A stretch of DNA of 64,000 nt from Vibrio sp. Y2-5 (GTDB lineage: Bacteria > Pseudomonadota > Gammaproteobacteria > Enterobacterales > Vibrionaceae): the NCBI RefSeq assembly GCF_014596725.1, contig NZ_JACVEG010000014.1:313-64312 (forward strand), given 5' to 3'. A program made the translations under genes and the position numbers. Positions 8,488-17,536 of the stretch are shown one piece after another. Every line of letters starts with the position of its first letter. Position 1 is the stretch's first letter. The notes below the pieces were generated by a model. The model was not told the DNA's origin, did not search any database, and worked only from the letters and a program-made list of their open reading frames with translations.

Positions 8488-9891
8488 TTATAGCTTCTTC
8501 GCATTCTCGATAGCATCGTCGATCGTACCGCAGTACATGAACGATTGCTCTGGAATGTCGTCGTAGTCACCAGCTAGCAGACCTTTAAAGCCACGTAGAG
8601 TTTCTTTAAGAGGTACATAAATACCAGGGTCACCAGTGAAGACTTCTGCTACGTGGTAAGGCTGAGTTAGGAAACGCTCAATCTTACGTGCACGAGATAC
8701 AACTTGCTTATCTTCTTCAGATAGCTCGTCCATACCAAGAATCGCAATGATATCTTTCAGCTCTTTATAACGCTGAAGCGTTTGCTGAACGCCACGCGCA
8801 ATATCATAGTGCTCTTGACCAACAACTAGAGGGTCTAACTGACGAGAAGACGAATCTAGTGGGTCAATCGCTGGGTATAGACCCATTGCTGCGATGTTAC
8901 GGTTAAGTACAACTGTTGCATCCAAGTGCGCGAACGTTGTTGCTGGAGACGGGTCAGTCAAGTCATCCGCAGGTACGTATACCGCCTGTACAGACGTGAT
9001 AGAACCTTGACGAGTTGAAGTGATACGTTCTTGAAGAACACCCATTTCTTCAGCAAGAGTCGGCTGGTAACCTACCGCAGAAGGCATACGACCTAGAAGT
9101 GCTGAAACCTCAGTACCTGCAAGTGTGTAACGATAGATGTTATCGATAAACAGCAGTACATCACGGCCTTCATCACGGAAGCGCTCAGCCATTGTTAGAC
9201 CAGTCAGTGCAACACGTAGACGGTTACCTGGTGGCTCGTTCATTTGGCCGTAAACCATTGCTACTTTTGATTCTTCAGGCTTCTCGATGTTTACAACACC
9301 CGCTTCCTGCATCTCGTAGTAGAAGTCGTTACCTTCACGAGTACGTTCACCAACACCCGCGAATACTGATAGACCAGAGTGTTGAAGTGCGATGTTGTTG
9401 ATAAGTTCCATCATGTTAACGGTCTTACCTACACCTGCACCACCGAATAGACCGATTTTACCACCCTTAGCGAATGGACAAATCAAGTCGATTACTTTTA
9501 CACCTGTTTCTAGAAGAGCTGTCTCGTTTGATTGCTCTTCGTAGCTTGGCGCTGCACGGTGGATAGAGTAAAGCTCTTCCGAACCGATTTCACCACGCTC
9601 ATCAATCGCATCACCAAGCACGTTCATGATACGACCTAGTGTCTTAGTACCTACTGGTACTGAGATTGGAGCGCCAGTGTTTTCAACTGCCAAACCGCGA
9701 CGTAAACCATCAGAGCTACCCATAACGATTGCGCGAATCACGCCACCGCCAAGCTGTTGTTGAACTTCAAGAACTAGACGCTCTTTAGAATCCACAACAT
9801 TCAGAGCATCGTAAACACTAGGTACTTCGCTCTGTGGGAACTCTACGTCGACTACCGCACCAATGATCTGTACGATCTTACCTGTAGCCAT
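8488..9891 (-). CDS. atpD: ATP synthase F1 beta subunit (catalytic)
   Basis: Beta carries the catalytic nucleotide sites of F1. The 467-residue protein contains the Walker A loop FGGAGVGKTV (about residues 149-158), GERTREGND with the catalytic Glu/Arg region (about 182), the Walker B region DVLLFIDNIYR (about 240) and the ALLGRMPSAVGYQPTLAEEMG stretch characteristic of beta chains. Between atpG and atpC in the standard order. Confidence 0.98.
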   Translation of the reverse strand: MATGKIVQIIGAVVDVEFPQSEVPSVYDALNVVDSKERLVLEVQQQLGGGVIRAIVMGSSDGLRRGLAVENTGAPISVPVGTKTLGRIMNVLGDAIDERGEIGSEELYSIHRAAPSYEEQSNETALLETGVKVIDLICPFAKGGKIGLFGGAGVGKTVNMMELINNIALQHSGLSVFAGVGERTREGNDFYYEMQEAGVVNIEKPEESKVAMVYGQMNEPPGNRLRVALTGLTMAERFRDEGRDVLLFIDNIYRYTLAGTEVSALLGRMPSAVGYQPTLAEEMGVLQERITSTRQGSITSVQAVYVPADDLTDPSPATTFAHLDATVVLNRNIAAMGLYPAIDPLDSSSRQLDPLVVGQEHYDIARGVQQTLQRYKELKDIIAILGMDELSEEDKQVVSRARKIERFLTQPYHVAEVFTGDPGIYVPLKETLRGFKGLLAGDYDDIPEQSFMYCGTIDDAIENAKKL

Positions 9892-9925
9892 CGTTAATCC
9901 TCTAAACTGTTTGTTTTACCTAAGC

Positions 9926-10792
9926 TTAAACCGCTGCCGCACCAGAAACGATTTCTGATAGTTCTTGTGTAATCGCAGCCTGACGGGCTTTGTTGTACAC
10001 AAGTTCCAAATCTTCAATCAAGTTGGTTGCGTTATCAGTTGCAGCCTTCATCGCGATCATTCGAGCCGCTTGCTCACAAGCAAGGTTCTCAACTACACCT
10101 TGATAAACCTGAGATTCTACGTAACGCACAAGAAGCGTATCTAGTAGAGGCTTTGGTTCAGGCTCATAGATGTAGTCCCATGAATGCGGACGCTGCATCT
10201 CTTCGCTTTCCGATTTAGGCAAAGGTAGCAATTGATCGATCGTTGGTTGCTGAACCATAGTGTTTACAAACTGGTTGTAAACGACATATAAGCGGTCCAA
10301 TTCACCTTCATCGTATTTTTTCAACATTACGCCAACAGAACCGATCAGGTCTTCCAAGCTAGGTGAGTCACCTAGACCAGAAACCTGAGCGACGACTTTT
10401 GCGCCACTGTTGTTAAAGAAAGCCGTTGCTTTAGAGCCAATTACCGCTAGCTCAATTTCAGCACCTTTTGCTTTCCAAGCTTGCATATCTGTTACAGCCT
10501 TTTTGAACACGTTAATGTTCAAGCCGCCACACAAGCCGCGATCTGTAGAAACGATGATATAACCAACACGTTTAGCTTCACGCTCTGCTAGGTACGGATG
10601 ACGGTACTCTAGGTTTGCGTTAGCCACATGACCGATCACTTTACGCATTGTTTCAGCGTATGGACGAGAAGCTTCCATTGCGTCTTGAGAGCGACGCATT
10701 TTTGAAGCTGCTACCATTTCCATCGCTTTCGTAATTTTCTGAGTGCTTTTAACACTACCGATTTTATTACGTATCTCTTTTGCGCCGGCCAT
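9926..10792 (-). CDS. atpG: ATP synthase F1 gamma subunit
   Basis: Gamma is the rotating central shaft linking the c-ring to the catalytic hexamer. The 288-residue protein has the two long terminal helices typical of gamma: N-terminal KEIRNKIGSVKSTQKITKAM and a C-terminal helix with AARMIAMKAATDNA and ITQELSEIVSGA. The central Rossmann-like part includes STDRGLCGGLN near residue 82. Standard position between atpA and atpD. Confidence 0.97.
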   Translation of the reverse strand: MAGAKEIRNKIGSVKSTQKITKAMEMVAASKMRRSQDAMEASRPYAETMRKVIGHVANANLEYRHPYLAEREAKRVGYIIVSTDRGLCGGLNINVFKKAVTDMQAWKAKGAEIELAVIGSKATAFFNNSGAKVVAQVSGLGDSPSLEDLIGSVGVMLKKYDEGELDRLYVVYNQFVNTMVQQPTIDQLLPLPKSESEEMQRPHSWDYIYEPEPKPLLDTLLVRYVESQVYQGVVENLACEQAARMIAMKAATDNATNLIEDLELVYNKARQAAITQELSEIVSGAAAV

Positions 10793-10835
10793 CGTTACTC
10801 TCCATTAGTTGGTGGCAGAATCTGCCACCGACTTA

Positions 10836-12377
10836 TTACCAAGTTTGGGTTGCTTTAAAATCGTCAGTCAGTTTCTTCAACTGAGCTTCGATTTCATCGT
10901 TGTAAGCACCCGTCTTGTCGATCTCAGCTGCAAAATCTGCGTACTGAGCGCGAGCATACGATAGTAGAGCCGCCTCAAAATCTAGAACTTTTGCAAGTTC
11001 TACATCATTTAAGTAACCACGCTCTGCAGCATAGATAGTTAGCGCTTGGTCAAATACTGACATTGGAGCATATTGTTTCTGCTTCATTAGCTCAGTAACT
11101 TTTTGACCGTGGTCTAACTGACGCTTAGTCGCTTCATCAAGATCAGAAGAGAACTGAGCGAAAGCCGCTAGTTCACGGTATGCAGCAAGTGCTGTACGGA
11201 TACCGCCTGATAGTTTCTTGATGATTTTCGTCTGCGCAGCACCACCTACACGAGATACTGAGATACCTGGGTCAACAGCTGGGCGAACACCCGCGTTGAA
11301 TAGCTCAGTTTGTAGGAAGATCTGACCATCGGTAATCGAGATTACGTTTGTCGGTACGAATGCTGAAACGTCACCAGCTTGTGTTTCGATGATAGGTAGT
11401 GCAGTTAAAGAACCTGTCTTACCTTTCACTTCACCGTTAGTGAAACGTTCTACATACTCTTCGCTTACGCGAGCAGCACGCTCTAGTAGACGAGAGTGGA
11501 GGTAGAATACGTCACCTGGGAATGCTTCACGGCCTGGTGGGCGTTTTAGTAGTAGAGAGATCTGACGGTAAGCAACCGCTTGTTTAGATAGATCATCATA
11601 AACAATCAGTGCATCTTCACCGCGATCACGGAAGTATTCACCCATCGCACAACCTGCGTATGGCGCTAGGTATTGCAGCGCAGCAGATTCAGAAGCAGAT
11701 GCTACAACAACGATTGTGTTCGCTAGTGCACCATGCTCTTCTAGTTTGCGTACCACGTTAGCGATAGTCGATGCTTTCTGACCGATTGCTACGTAGATTG
11801 AGAAAATACCAGAGTTTTTCTGGTTGATGATTGCATCGATCGCCATTGCTGTTTTACCAGTCTGACGGTCACCGATGATAAGCTCACGCTGACCACGACC
11901 GATTGGGATCATTGAGTCAACTGACTTATAACCAGTTTGTACAGGTTGATCTACCGATTTACGGTCGATTACACCCGGTGCAATCACTTCTACAGGCGAA
12001 GTTAGTTTCGCTTCGATTGGACCTTTACCATCAATAGGCTCACCTAGTGTGTTCACTACGCGACCTAGAAGTTCTGGACCAACTGGTACTTCAAGAATAC
12101 GACCAGTACCTGTAACTTTCATGCCTTCCTTAAGGTCAGCATAAGGTCCCATTACAACCGCACCCACTGAGTCACGCTCAAGGTTAAGTGCTAGTGCATA
12201 ACGGCCACCCGGTAATTCAATCATTTCACCTTGCATCACGTCCGCAAGGCCATGAATACGGATAATACCATCGCTTACCGACACGATAGTACCTTCATTG
12301 CGAGCTTCACCAACAACGTTGAAAGATTCAATACGTTGTTTAATTAGATCGCTAATTTCCGTGGAATTAAGTTGCAT
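10836..12377 (-). CDS. atpA: ATP synthase F1 alpha subunit
   Basis: Alpha forms the regulatory nucleotide-binding sites of F1. The product is 513 residues from the ATG at 12377, the standard length; an in-frame start at 12407 would add 10 residues overlapping atpH but lacks the GGAG that precedes 12377. Motifs seen are GDRQTGKTAMAIDAI (Walker A, about 169), the Walker B strand ALIVYDDLSKQA (about 262) and PPGREAFPGDVFYLHSRLLERAA (about 283). It overlaps no other gene after start correction and follows atpH by 13 bases. Confidence 0.97.
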   Translation of the reverse strand: MQLNSTEISDLIKQRIESFNVVGEARNEGTIVSVSDGIIRIHGLADVMQGEMIELPGGRYALALNLERDSVGAVVMGPYADLKEGMKVTGTGRILEVPVGPELLGRVVNTLGEPIDGKGPIEAKLTSPVEVIAPGVIDRKSVDQPVQTGYKSVDSMIPIGRGQRELIIGDRQTGKTAMAIDAIINQKNSGIFSIYVAIGQKASTIANVVRKLEEHGALANTIVVVASASESAALQYLAPYAGCAMGEYFRDRGEDALIVYDDLSKQAVAYRQISLLLKRPPGREAFPGDVFYLHSRLLERAARVSEEYVERFTNGEVKGKTGSLTALPIIETQAGDVSAFVPTNVISITDGQIFLQTELFNAGVRPAVDPGISVSRVGGAAQTKIIKKLSGGIRTALAAYRELAAFAQFSSDLDEATKRQLDHGQKVTELMKQKQYAPMSVFDQALTIYAAERGYLNDVELAKVLDFEAALLSYARAQYADFAAEIDKTGAYNDEIEAQLKKLTDDFKATQTW

Positions 12378-12390
12378 GCTCCAATCCCCA

Positions 12391-12924
12391 TCAAGATTGC
12401 AAGGCATCGCTCAGGCGGTTCAAACGACCACGCGCTGAGTTATCGATGACAAGATCTCCGGCTCGAATTACGACCCCACCAAGTAAGGTCTCATCTACAC
12501 TGCAATTCAGCTGAACTTTACGTTCTAGACGCTGCTCCAGTTTGCTACTGATATCTGAAAGTTGTTGTTCAGAAAGCTCGGTTGCTGAAATAACTTCAAC
12601 CTCGATATTCTTCTCATACTCTTTCTTAAGAGCAATGAACTGCTCACAAACATCAGGAATAGCTCTTAAACGGCCATTCTCAGCCATTACCTTAATCAGG
12701 TTTTGGCCATATTCATCAAACTGTTCGCCACAAATTGCGATAAAAATTTCTGCAAGTTTCTCAGCAGAAGCAGAACTGGTTAACAGTTCATGTATTTGCT
12801 CGTTATTTGTAACTTCGGCAGCGAAAGCTAACATCTCACTCCACTGAGTTAGTTGTTGCTTTTCTACCGCAAAGTCAAAAGCTGCTTTAGCGTAGGGGCG
12901 AGCAATAGTAGTCAAATTAGACAT
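12391..12924 (-). CDS. atpH: ATP synthase F1 delta subunit
   Basis: Delta joins F1 to the b subunits of the peripheral stalk. The 177-residue protein starts with the helical F1-binding domain (TIARPYAKAAFDFAVEK, residues 6-22) and ends with the family's C-terminal motif LLGGVVIRAGDLVIDNSARGRLNRL (about 147-171). It lies 14 bases after atpF. Confidence 0.96.
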   Translation of the reverse strand: MSNLTTIARPYAKAAFDFAVEKQQLTQWSEMLAFAAEVTNNEQIHELLTSSASAEKLAEIFIAICGEQFDEYGQNLIKVMAENGRLRAIPDVCEQFIALKKEYEKNIEVEVISATELSEQQLSDISSKLEQRLERKVQLNCSVDETLLGGVVIRAGDLVIDNSARGRLNRLSDALQS

Positions 12925-12938
12925 TCGCGCCCCCAGAC

Positions 12939-13409
12939 TTAAAGTTTTGCAGTAATGTTGTCGAGAATATCTTTGTGCGCATCTTTATCGATAGAACGCT
13001 CAAGAATCTTCTCAGCACCAGCAATTGCCAGAGTTGCAACTTGTTTGCGCAGCTCATCGCGGGCACGATTACGTTCAGCTTCAACTTCTGATTCTGCTTG
13101 AGCAAGGATTTTCTGGCGCTCTGCCTGAGCTTCCTCACGTGCTTCATCTAGAATTTGAGCTTTGCGTTTATTCGCTTGCTCGATGACCTCTGTTGCTGTG
13201 CGCTTCGCTTCTTTCAAAGAATCGGAAGCGTTGGCTTGTGCTAGATCTAAGTCTTTTTTTGCACGCTCAGCGGCTTGCAAACCATCAGCAATTTTCTTCT
13301 GACGTTCTTCAATCGCTTGCATGATTGGTGGCCATACATACTTCATGCAGAACCACACAAACAATGCGAAAGACAGAGCTTGACCTAGCAGAGTTGCGTT
13401 CATATTCAC
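12939..13409 (-). CDS. atpF: ATP synthase Fo b subunit
   Basis: Subunit b forms the peripheral stator stalk. The 156-residue protein has one N-terminal transmembrane helix (about residues 7-27, SFALFVWFCMKYVWPPI) followed by a long Ala/Glu/Lys/Arg-rich helix that dimerises. I chose the GTG at 13409, because GAGGGG lies 8 bases upstream and Vibrio b subunits start MNMNATLL; the ATG two codons later is the alternative. Confidence 0.95.
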   Translation of the reverse strand: MNMNATLLGQALSFALFVWFCMKYVWPPIMQAIEERQKKIADGLQAAERAKKDLDLAQANASDSLKEAKRTATEVIEQANKRKAQILDEAREEAQAERQKILAQAESEVEAERNRARDELRKQVATLAIAGAEKILERSIDKDAHKDILDNITAKL

Positions 13410-13482
13410 AACAGCTACCCCTCTATATGGACTTAGTATTAATCAATGGCAAACCTAAAAGTTTGCCTCTGGCAAAATGTGA

Positions 13483-13737
13483 TTAACCTAGTTGACCAAC
13501 AAATGGGTTCGCGAATGTAAATAGAAGTGCGATTACGATACCGATCATTGGTACCGCATCCAGTAGACCCGCGATGATGAACATCTTAACTTGTAGCATA
13601 GGAGCCATTTCTGGTTGACGAGCTGCACCTTCAAGGAATTTACCACCTAGAAGTGCGAAACCAATCGCTGTACCAAGAGAAGCAAGACCGACGATGATAC
13701 CTACGGCGATTGCAGAAAAGCTCAGTAAAGTTTCCAT
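13483..13737 (-). CDS. atpE: ATP synthase Fo c subunit (ring)
   Basis: Subunit c is the proteolipid whose oligomeric ring rotates during ion translocation. The 84-residue protein is a hairpin of two membrane helices joined by the polar loop ARQPEM (39-44). Asp60 in GLLDAVPMI is the ion-carrying carboxylate; the absence of the extra Gln/Glu/Ser-Thr ligands of sodium-type rings points to protons. The ATG at 13737 with GGAG 9 bases upstream is preferred to the in-frame start at 13749. Confidence 0.97.
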   Translation of the reverse strand: METLLSFSAIAVGIIVGLASLGTAIGFALLGGKFLEGAARQPEMAPMLQVKMFIIAGLLDAVPMIGIVIALLFTFANPFVGQLG

Positions 13738-13790
13738 TACTATCTCCAATTATAGTTGTTGGCTAATTGTGCCCAAATAAAAGCTATATA

Positions 13791-14621
13791 TTAATGATCA
13801 CTGTCTTCGTGTGCCATTGACAGATAAACGATAGTCAACATCATGAACACGAAAGATTGAATCAGTATTACCAGAATATGGAAAATAGCCCACGGAAGTG
13901 AACCCATCCATTGTAAATACCATGGTAGCATTGCTGCGATAAGAATAAATACAACCTCACCAGCGAACATGTTACCGAATAGACGCATACCAAGTGAAAG
14001 AGGTTTTGCTAGTAGCGATACCACTTCAATTAGTAGGTTAAACGGAATCATCACTGGGTGATTAAATGGATGTAATGCTAATTCTTTCGCAAAACCACCT
14101 AGGCCTTTCACTTTAATGCTGTAGTAAATCATTAAAGCAAATACACCTAGTGCCATAGCCATGGTGATATTCACATCAGCAGAAGGAACCACTTTCAAGT
14201 AAGGGATACCTAGCCAATGCTGTGCTGGATACGGCAAGAAATCAATTGGCACTAAGTCCATGATGTTCATTAGCAATACCCAACAAAAGATAGTCAGTGC
14301 CAGCGGTGCTATTAGTGGATTGCGTCCATGGAAGGTGTCTTTGACGTTGGTATCGACAAATTCAACCACTATTTCAACAAAACACTGTAGCTTGCCTGGT
14401 ACACCCGCTGTTGCCTTCTTCGCTACAGAACGGAAAATCCAAAGGAAAATCAATCCAGTAAACAAAGAAAAAAACAGGCTATCGATATGTACGTTCCAGA
14501 AACTTGTTTCACTCAAATGCCATCCCAAATCAAAATGCTCAGAAATACGAGCTAATGACAAGTTAGACAAGTGGTGTTCAATGTATCCGGACGATGTTAG
14601 CGCTTCACCTGGCGCAGCCAT
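13791..14621 (-). CDS. atpB: ATP synthase Fo a subunit
   Basis: Subunit a forms the stationary half-channels for protons beside the c-ring. The 276-residue protein has several membrane helices and the essential arginine in KPLSLGMRLFGNMFAGEV (Arg near 219). AGGAT precedes the ATG. It follows atpI by 8 bases and precedes atpE by 53. Confidence 0.97.
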   Translation of the reverse strand: MAAPGEALTSSGYIEHHLSNLSLARISEHFDLGWHLSETSFWNVHIDSLFFSLFTGLIFLWIFRSVAKKATAGVPGKLQCFVEIVVEFVDTNVKDTFHGRNPLIAPLALTIFCWVLLMNIMDLVPIDFLPYPAQHWLGIPYLKVVPSADVNITMAMALGVFALMIYYSIKVKGLGGFAKELALHPFNHPVMIPFNLLIEVVSLLAKPLSLGMRLFGNMFAGEVVFILIAAMLPWYLQWMGSLPWAIFHILVILIQSFVFMMLTIVYLSMAHEDSDH

Positions 14622-14629
14622 AACTCATC

Positions 14630-15019
14630 CTATTTTTTGTTGTTAATGAATAGCACTGGCGCACAGATATTAATACCTAGAGCCAGCAAATAGGTTAGTT
14701 TCAGGGGAACAAGTTCCACCTGCATATACATGTAAGCGACCGAGAATAATACGACTGTAATAAGGATTTTAAGTGCTTCACCAGTGTAAAACGAGATCGC
14801 GATACGCTTTGCAGCGCGAGCTCCACTAAACATAAAAGCACACAGCGCAAAAACCGCATTGGCAAAGACACAGATGCCTCCCCCAACCAGCGCTGAAAAT
14901 CCCCAATCAGCATTTACAGCAATAGTCATCCCTGCTGCCACAACCATAACCGCGCCAGACTGGATCATTAACAATTGCTTTGCAAGCTCTCGTCCTGGCC
15001 TAGCCAACGCAGCTACCAT
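14630..15019 (-). CDS. atpI: ATP synthase accessory protein I
   Basis: A 129-residue inner-membrane protein with four predicted membrane helices; AtpI helps assembly of the c-ring and is not part of the finished enzyme. First gene of the atp operon, with GAGGT 8 bases before the ATG. Sequence conservation is low in this family, so position is the strongest evidence, supported by the membrane profile and the glycine-rich ALVGGGICVFANAVF segment. Confidence 0.88.
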   Translation of the reverse strand: MVAALARPGRELAKQLLMIQSGAVMVVAAGMTIAVNADWGFSALVGGGICVFANAVFALCAFMFSGARAAKRIAISFYTGEALKILITVVLFSVAYMYMQVELVPLKLTYLLALGINICAPVLFINNKK

Positions 15020-15083
15020 GTATTCGTACCTCTAGTTACATTCCCAACACTCAAAAAAACGTAATGTTGAGAAATTCGCGAAA

Positions 15084-15111
15084 ATTATACGAAGGCGCAA
15101 AACTAATGCAA
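15084..15111 (-). promoter_or_regulatory. Predicted atp operon promoter
   Basis: On the minus strand TTGCAT (15106-15111), a 16-base spacer and perfect TATAAT (15084-15089), about 60 bases before atpI. The 190-base gap to parB holds nothing else I can name beyond A/T-rich sequence. Confidence 0.65.
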
Positions 15112-15209
15112 CGTAATTACAATCTTATGTTACATTTTTGTCTGCTAACCAACATTTTTCACACAAAATTCTTTTTTCTCAAATATGTGACGCAGCCGGA
15201 TTATGTCAT

Positions 15210-16094
15210 TTAGGCTTGCAACTTTGCAACCAATTGCTCTAGCTTCTGGGGTTCATCAAGGCTAATAGTTACCTTTGATTTACCATTTTTGGAACGAACA
15301 ATTGACACTTTTGCACCTAAATTTTCACTCAGTTTTTGTGACATTTGTTGTGTTTCTACGTCTTCAAGCACATTTTTTTCTTCAGTTACGTCTGAGAGAC
15401 ATTTTTTCACTAATTGCTCAGTTTGACGCACTGTTAATTGTTTCTTAGCAACTCGCTCTGCAATCTCTTGTTGTTGTTCACCTTCCAGCATTAACAGAGC
15501 ACGAGCATGTCCCATCTCTAACTGTTTGGTTTCAACTAAATGCTTAACAGCATCTGCCAACTGGTTAAGACGAAGTAGGTTACTGACCGTTGTTCTCGAC
15601 TTACCGATCACATCTGCGACTTGTTGGTGAGTCAGTTTAAATTCATCTTGCAAACGCTCTAAAGCTTGAGCCTCTTCAATTGCGTTAAGATCTTCACGCT
15701 GAATATTTTCGATCAATGCCATCGCGATCGCCGCACGATCATCGACAGGTTTGATCAAACAAGGTACTTGTTTTAAACCTGCTTGTTTTGCCGCTCTCCA
15801 ACGACGTTCACCTGCAATAATTTCGTAACCACCGGTATTTAATGGACGAACAACAATAGGCTGAATAATACCTTGAGATTGGATGGATGCAGACAGCTCT
15901 TCCAAAGCTTCAGGAGACATATCTTTACGGGGTTGGTAAATACCCGGTTTCAAGCTCGCAATCGCGATATCCTGCAGTTCACCGTCAGAAGACAGCTCTT
16001 GGCTGTGTGTTGCGACTTGTTGCTTTTCACGAGCAAGAGAACTGGTTGCCAATAACGCATCCAGTCCTTTTCCTAAACCACGTTTGGACGACAT
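15210..16094 (-). CDS. parB: Chromosome partitioning protein ParB
   Basis: ParB binds parS sites near the origin, spreads as a CTP-dependent clamp and is moved by ParA. The 294-residue protein has the CTP/arginine region GERRWRAAKQAGL (about residues 98-110), IENIQREDLNAIEEA (about 132), and a helix-turn-helix around THQQVADVIGKSRTTVSNLLRL (about 154-175), then a C-terminal dimerisation domain. It follows parA by 24 bases in the origin-proximal parAB operon. Confidence 0.95.
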   Translation of the reverse strand: MSSKRGLGKGLDALLATSSLAREKQQVATHSQELSSDGELQDIAIASLKPGIYQPRKDMSPEALEELSASIQSQGIIQPIVVRPLNTGGYEIIAGERRWRAAKQAGLKQVPCLIKPVDDRAAIAMALIENIQREDLNAIEEAQALERLQDEFKLTHQQVADVIGKSRTTVSNLLRLNQLADAVKHLVETKQLEMGHARALLMLEGEQQQEIAERVAKKQLTVRQTEQLVKKCLSDVTEEKNVLEDVETQQMSQKLSENLGAKVSIVRSKNGKSKVTISLDEPQKLEQLVAKLQA

Positions 16095-16118
16095 GTAAAC
16101 GAATTCCTTTATTCTGTG

Positions 16119-16892
16119 TTAAGCGATAACTTCTTCGCGACGAAGCATTTCTCCAGCTAAAGCTAAATAAGCTTTAGAACCCGCGGAATACTTATCGTAA
16201 TACATGGCAGGTTTACCATGACTTGGCGCTTCAGCGAGGCGGACATTACGAGGAATAACGGTACGATAGACTTTGTTGCCAAAATGCTTCTTCAACTGAT
16301 CGGAAACTTCGTTGGCCAATCGGTTACGAGGATCGTACATGGTGCGAAGTAAGCCTTCGATTTTCAATTTATCGTTCACTACCGCAGCAAGTTTGCTAAT
16401 GGTATCCATTAACGCCGTTAAACCTTCTAATGCGAAATACTCACATTGCATTGGCACTAACACAGAGTCTGCTGCTGCCATCGCGTTGATTGTAAGAAGG
16501 TTTAAAGAAGGAGGACAATCAATAAAGATGAAATCATAGTTATCACGAACTGCTGATAAAGCGTTCTTTAGACGGACTTCGCGAGCGAAAACTTCCATCA
16601 ATTTGATTTCTGCAGCAGTTACATCGCCATTGGCAGCGATCAAGTCATAATGTCCGGCGGTGTTACGGCATACCACGTCTTCAAATGGTGCGTCTTCCAC
16701 TAAAAATTCGTAAACCGTCGCGTCGACTTGGTACTTGTCTACACCACTTGCCATAGTGGCGTTACCTTGAGGGTCAAGATCTATCACCAGAACTTTACGT
16801 TTAGTGGCAGCCATAGAGGCCGCTAAATTAACACAAGTTGTTGTTTTTCCTACGCCACCTTTCTGGTTGGCGATCGCTACGATTTTACCCAC
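16119..16892 (-). CDS. parA: Chromosome partitioning ATPase ParA (Soj)
   Basis: ParA is a Walker-type ATPase that forms DNA-bound gradients to segregate ParB-parS complexes. From the GTG at 16892 the protein has 257 residues and begins GKIVAIANQKGGVGKTT, putting the deviant Walker A motif at residues 11-18; the Walker B segment FIFIDCPPSLNLLT follows near 117. The GTG is supported by GAGG 7 bases upstream and by family N termini; the open frame continues upstream within rsmG sequence but there encodes no conserved residues. Next to rsmG/mnmG, as is common near origins. Confidence 0.95.
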   Translation of the reverse strand: MGKIVAIANQKGGVGKTTTCVNLAASMAATKRKVLVIDLDPQGNATMASGVDKYQVDATVYEFLVEDAPFEDVVCRNTAGHYDLIAANGDVTAAEIKLMEVFAREVRLKNALSAVRDNYDFIFIDCPPSLNLLTINAMAAADSVLVPMQCEYFALEGLTALMDTISKLAAVVNDKLKIEGLLRTMYDPRNRLANEVSDQLKKHFGNKVYRTVIPRNVRLAEAPSHGKPAMYYDKYSAGSKAYLALAGEMLRREEVIA

Positions 16893-16906
16893 GGTATGCC
16901 TCGCTG

Positions 16907-16924
16907 TTATCCCTTTCGGGATAA
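16907..16924 (-). promoter_or_regulatory. GAAA-capped hairpin over the rsmG stop, just 5' of parA
   Basis: TTATCCC-GAAA-GGGATAA on the minus strand is a perfect 7-bp stem with a GNRA tetraloop. It contains the rsmG stop codon and ends 14 bases before the parA GTG and only a few bases before its ribosome site. It has no T-run, so it is not a normal terminator; it could tune rsmG-parA coupling or mRNA decay (inference). Confidence 0.6.
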
Positions 16925-17536
16925 GATTACAAGATGACGCTCGCCTTCTAACTCTGGAACTTTCAAAGCTTTGACATCGGTCACAGAACACCATTCAGGT
17001 AACAGGCTTATCTCTTCCTGAGGTAGTTGTCCTTTAAGGGCAAAAAACACCCCTGAATTAGCTCGCGGTAAGTGCTGGCACCACTCAACCATATCAGACA
17101 TAGAAGCAAAAGCTCGACTTAGAACGGCGTCAAAACCGCCTTCAGGATCGAACTCTTCAACACGGCTCTGAACAGGAACAACGTTAGCCAAACCCAGCTC
17201 ATGCAAAACTTGCTTAATAAAACGAATGCGCTTACCCAAGCTATCCAGTAAGACAAAATTCTTATCTGGATTCATGATCGCCAGAGGAATGCCAGGTAAA
17301 CCTGGCCCTGTTCCAACGTCAATAAAGCGCTCACCATCAAGGTAAGGGCTCACCACGATGCTATCAAGGATATGTTTCACCAACATATCCGCAGGGTCTC
17401 TTACCGATGTAAGATTATACGCTTTATTCCACTTATTCAGCAGTCCAACATAACCAAGCAGTTGCTCACGTTGTTTTTCTGATACGTCTAAGTCTGTTTT
17501 GGCGATTAACGAATCTAATTTAGCGCGTAAATCCAT
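16907..17536 (-). CDS. rsmG: 16S rRNA m7G527 methyltransferase
   Basis: RsmG (GidB) methylates N7 of G527 in 16S rRNA using S-adenosylmethionine. The 209-residue protein has the SAM loop FIDVGTGPGLPGIPLAI (about residues 69-85), the second-strand motif LLDSLGKRIRFIKQV (about 95), and SRAFASM (about 134). Its ATG overlaps the mnmG stop (TAATG), so the two are translationally coupled; parA follows. Confidence 0.96.
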   Translation of the reverse strand: MDLRAKLDSLIAKTDLDVSEKQREQLLGYVGLLNKWNKAYNLTSVRDPADMLVKHILDSIVVSPYLDGERFIDVGTGPGLPGIPLAIMNPDKNFVLLDSLGKRIRFIKQVLHELGLANVVPVQSRVEEFDPEGGFDAVLSRAFASMSDMVEWCQHLPRANSGVFFALKGQLPQEEISLLPEWCSVTDVKALKVPELEGERHLVILSRKG

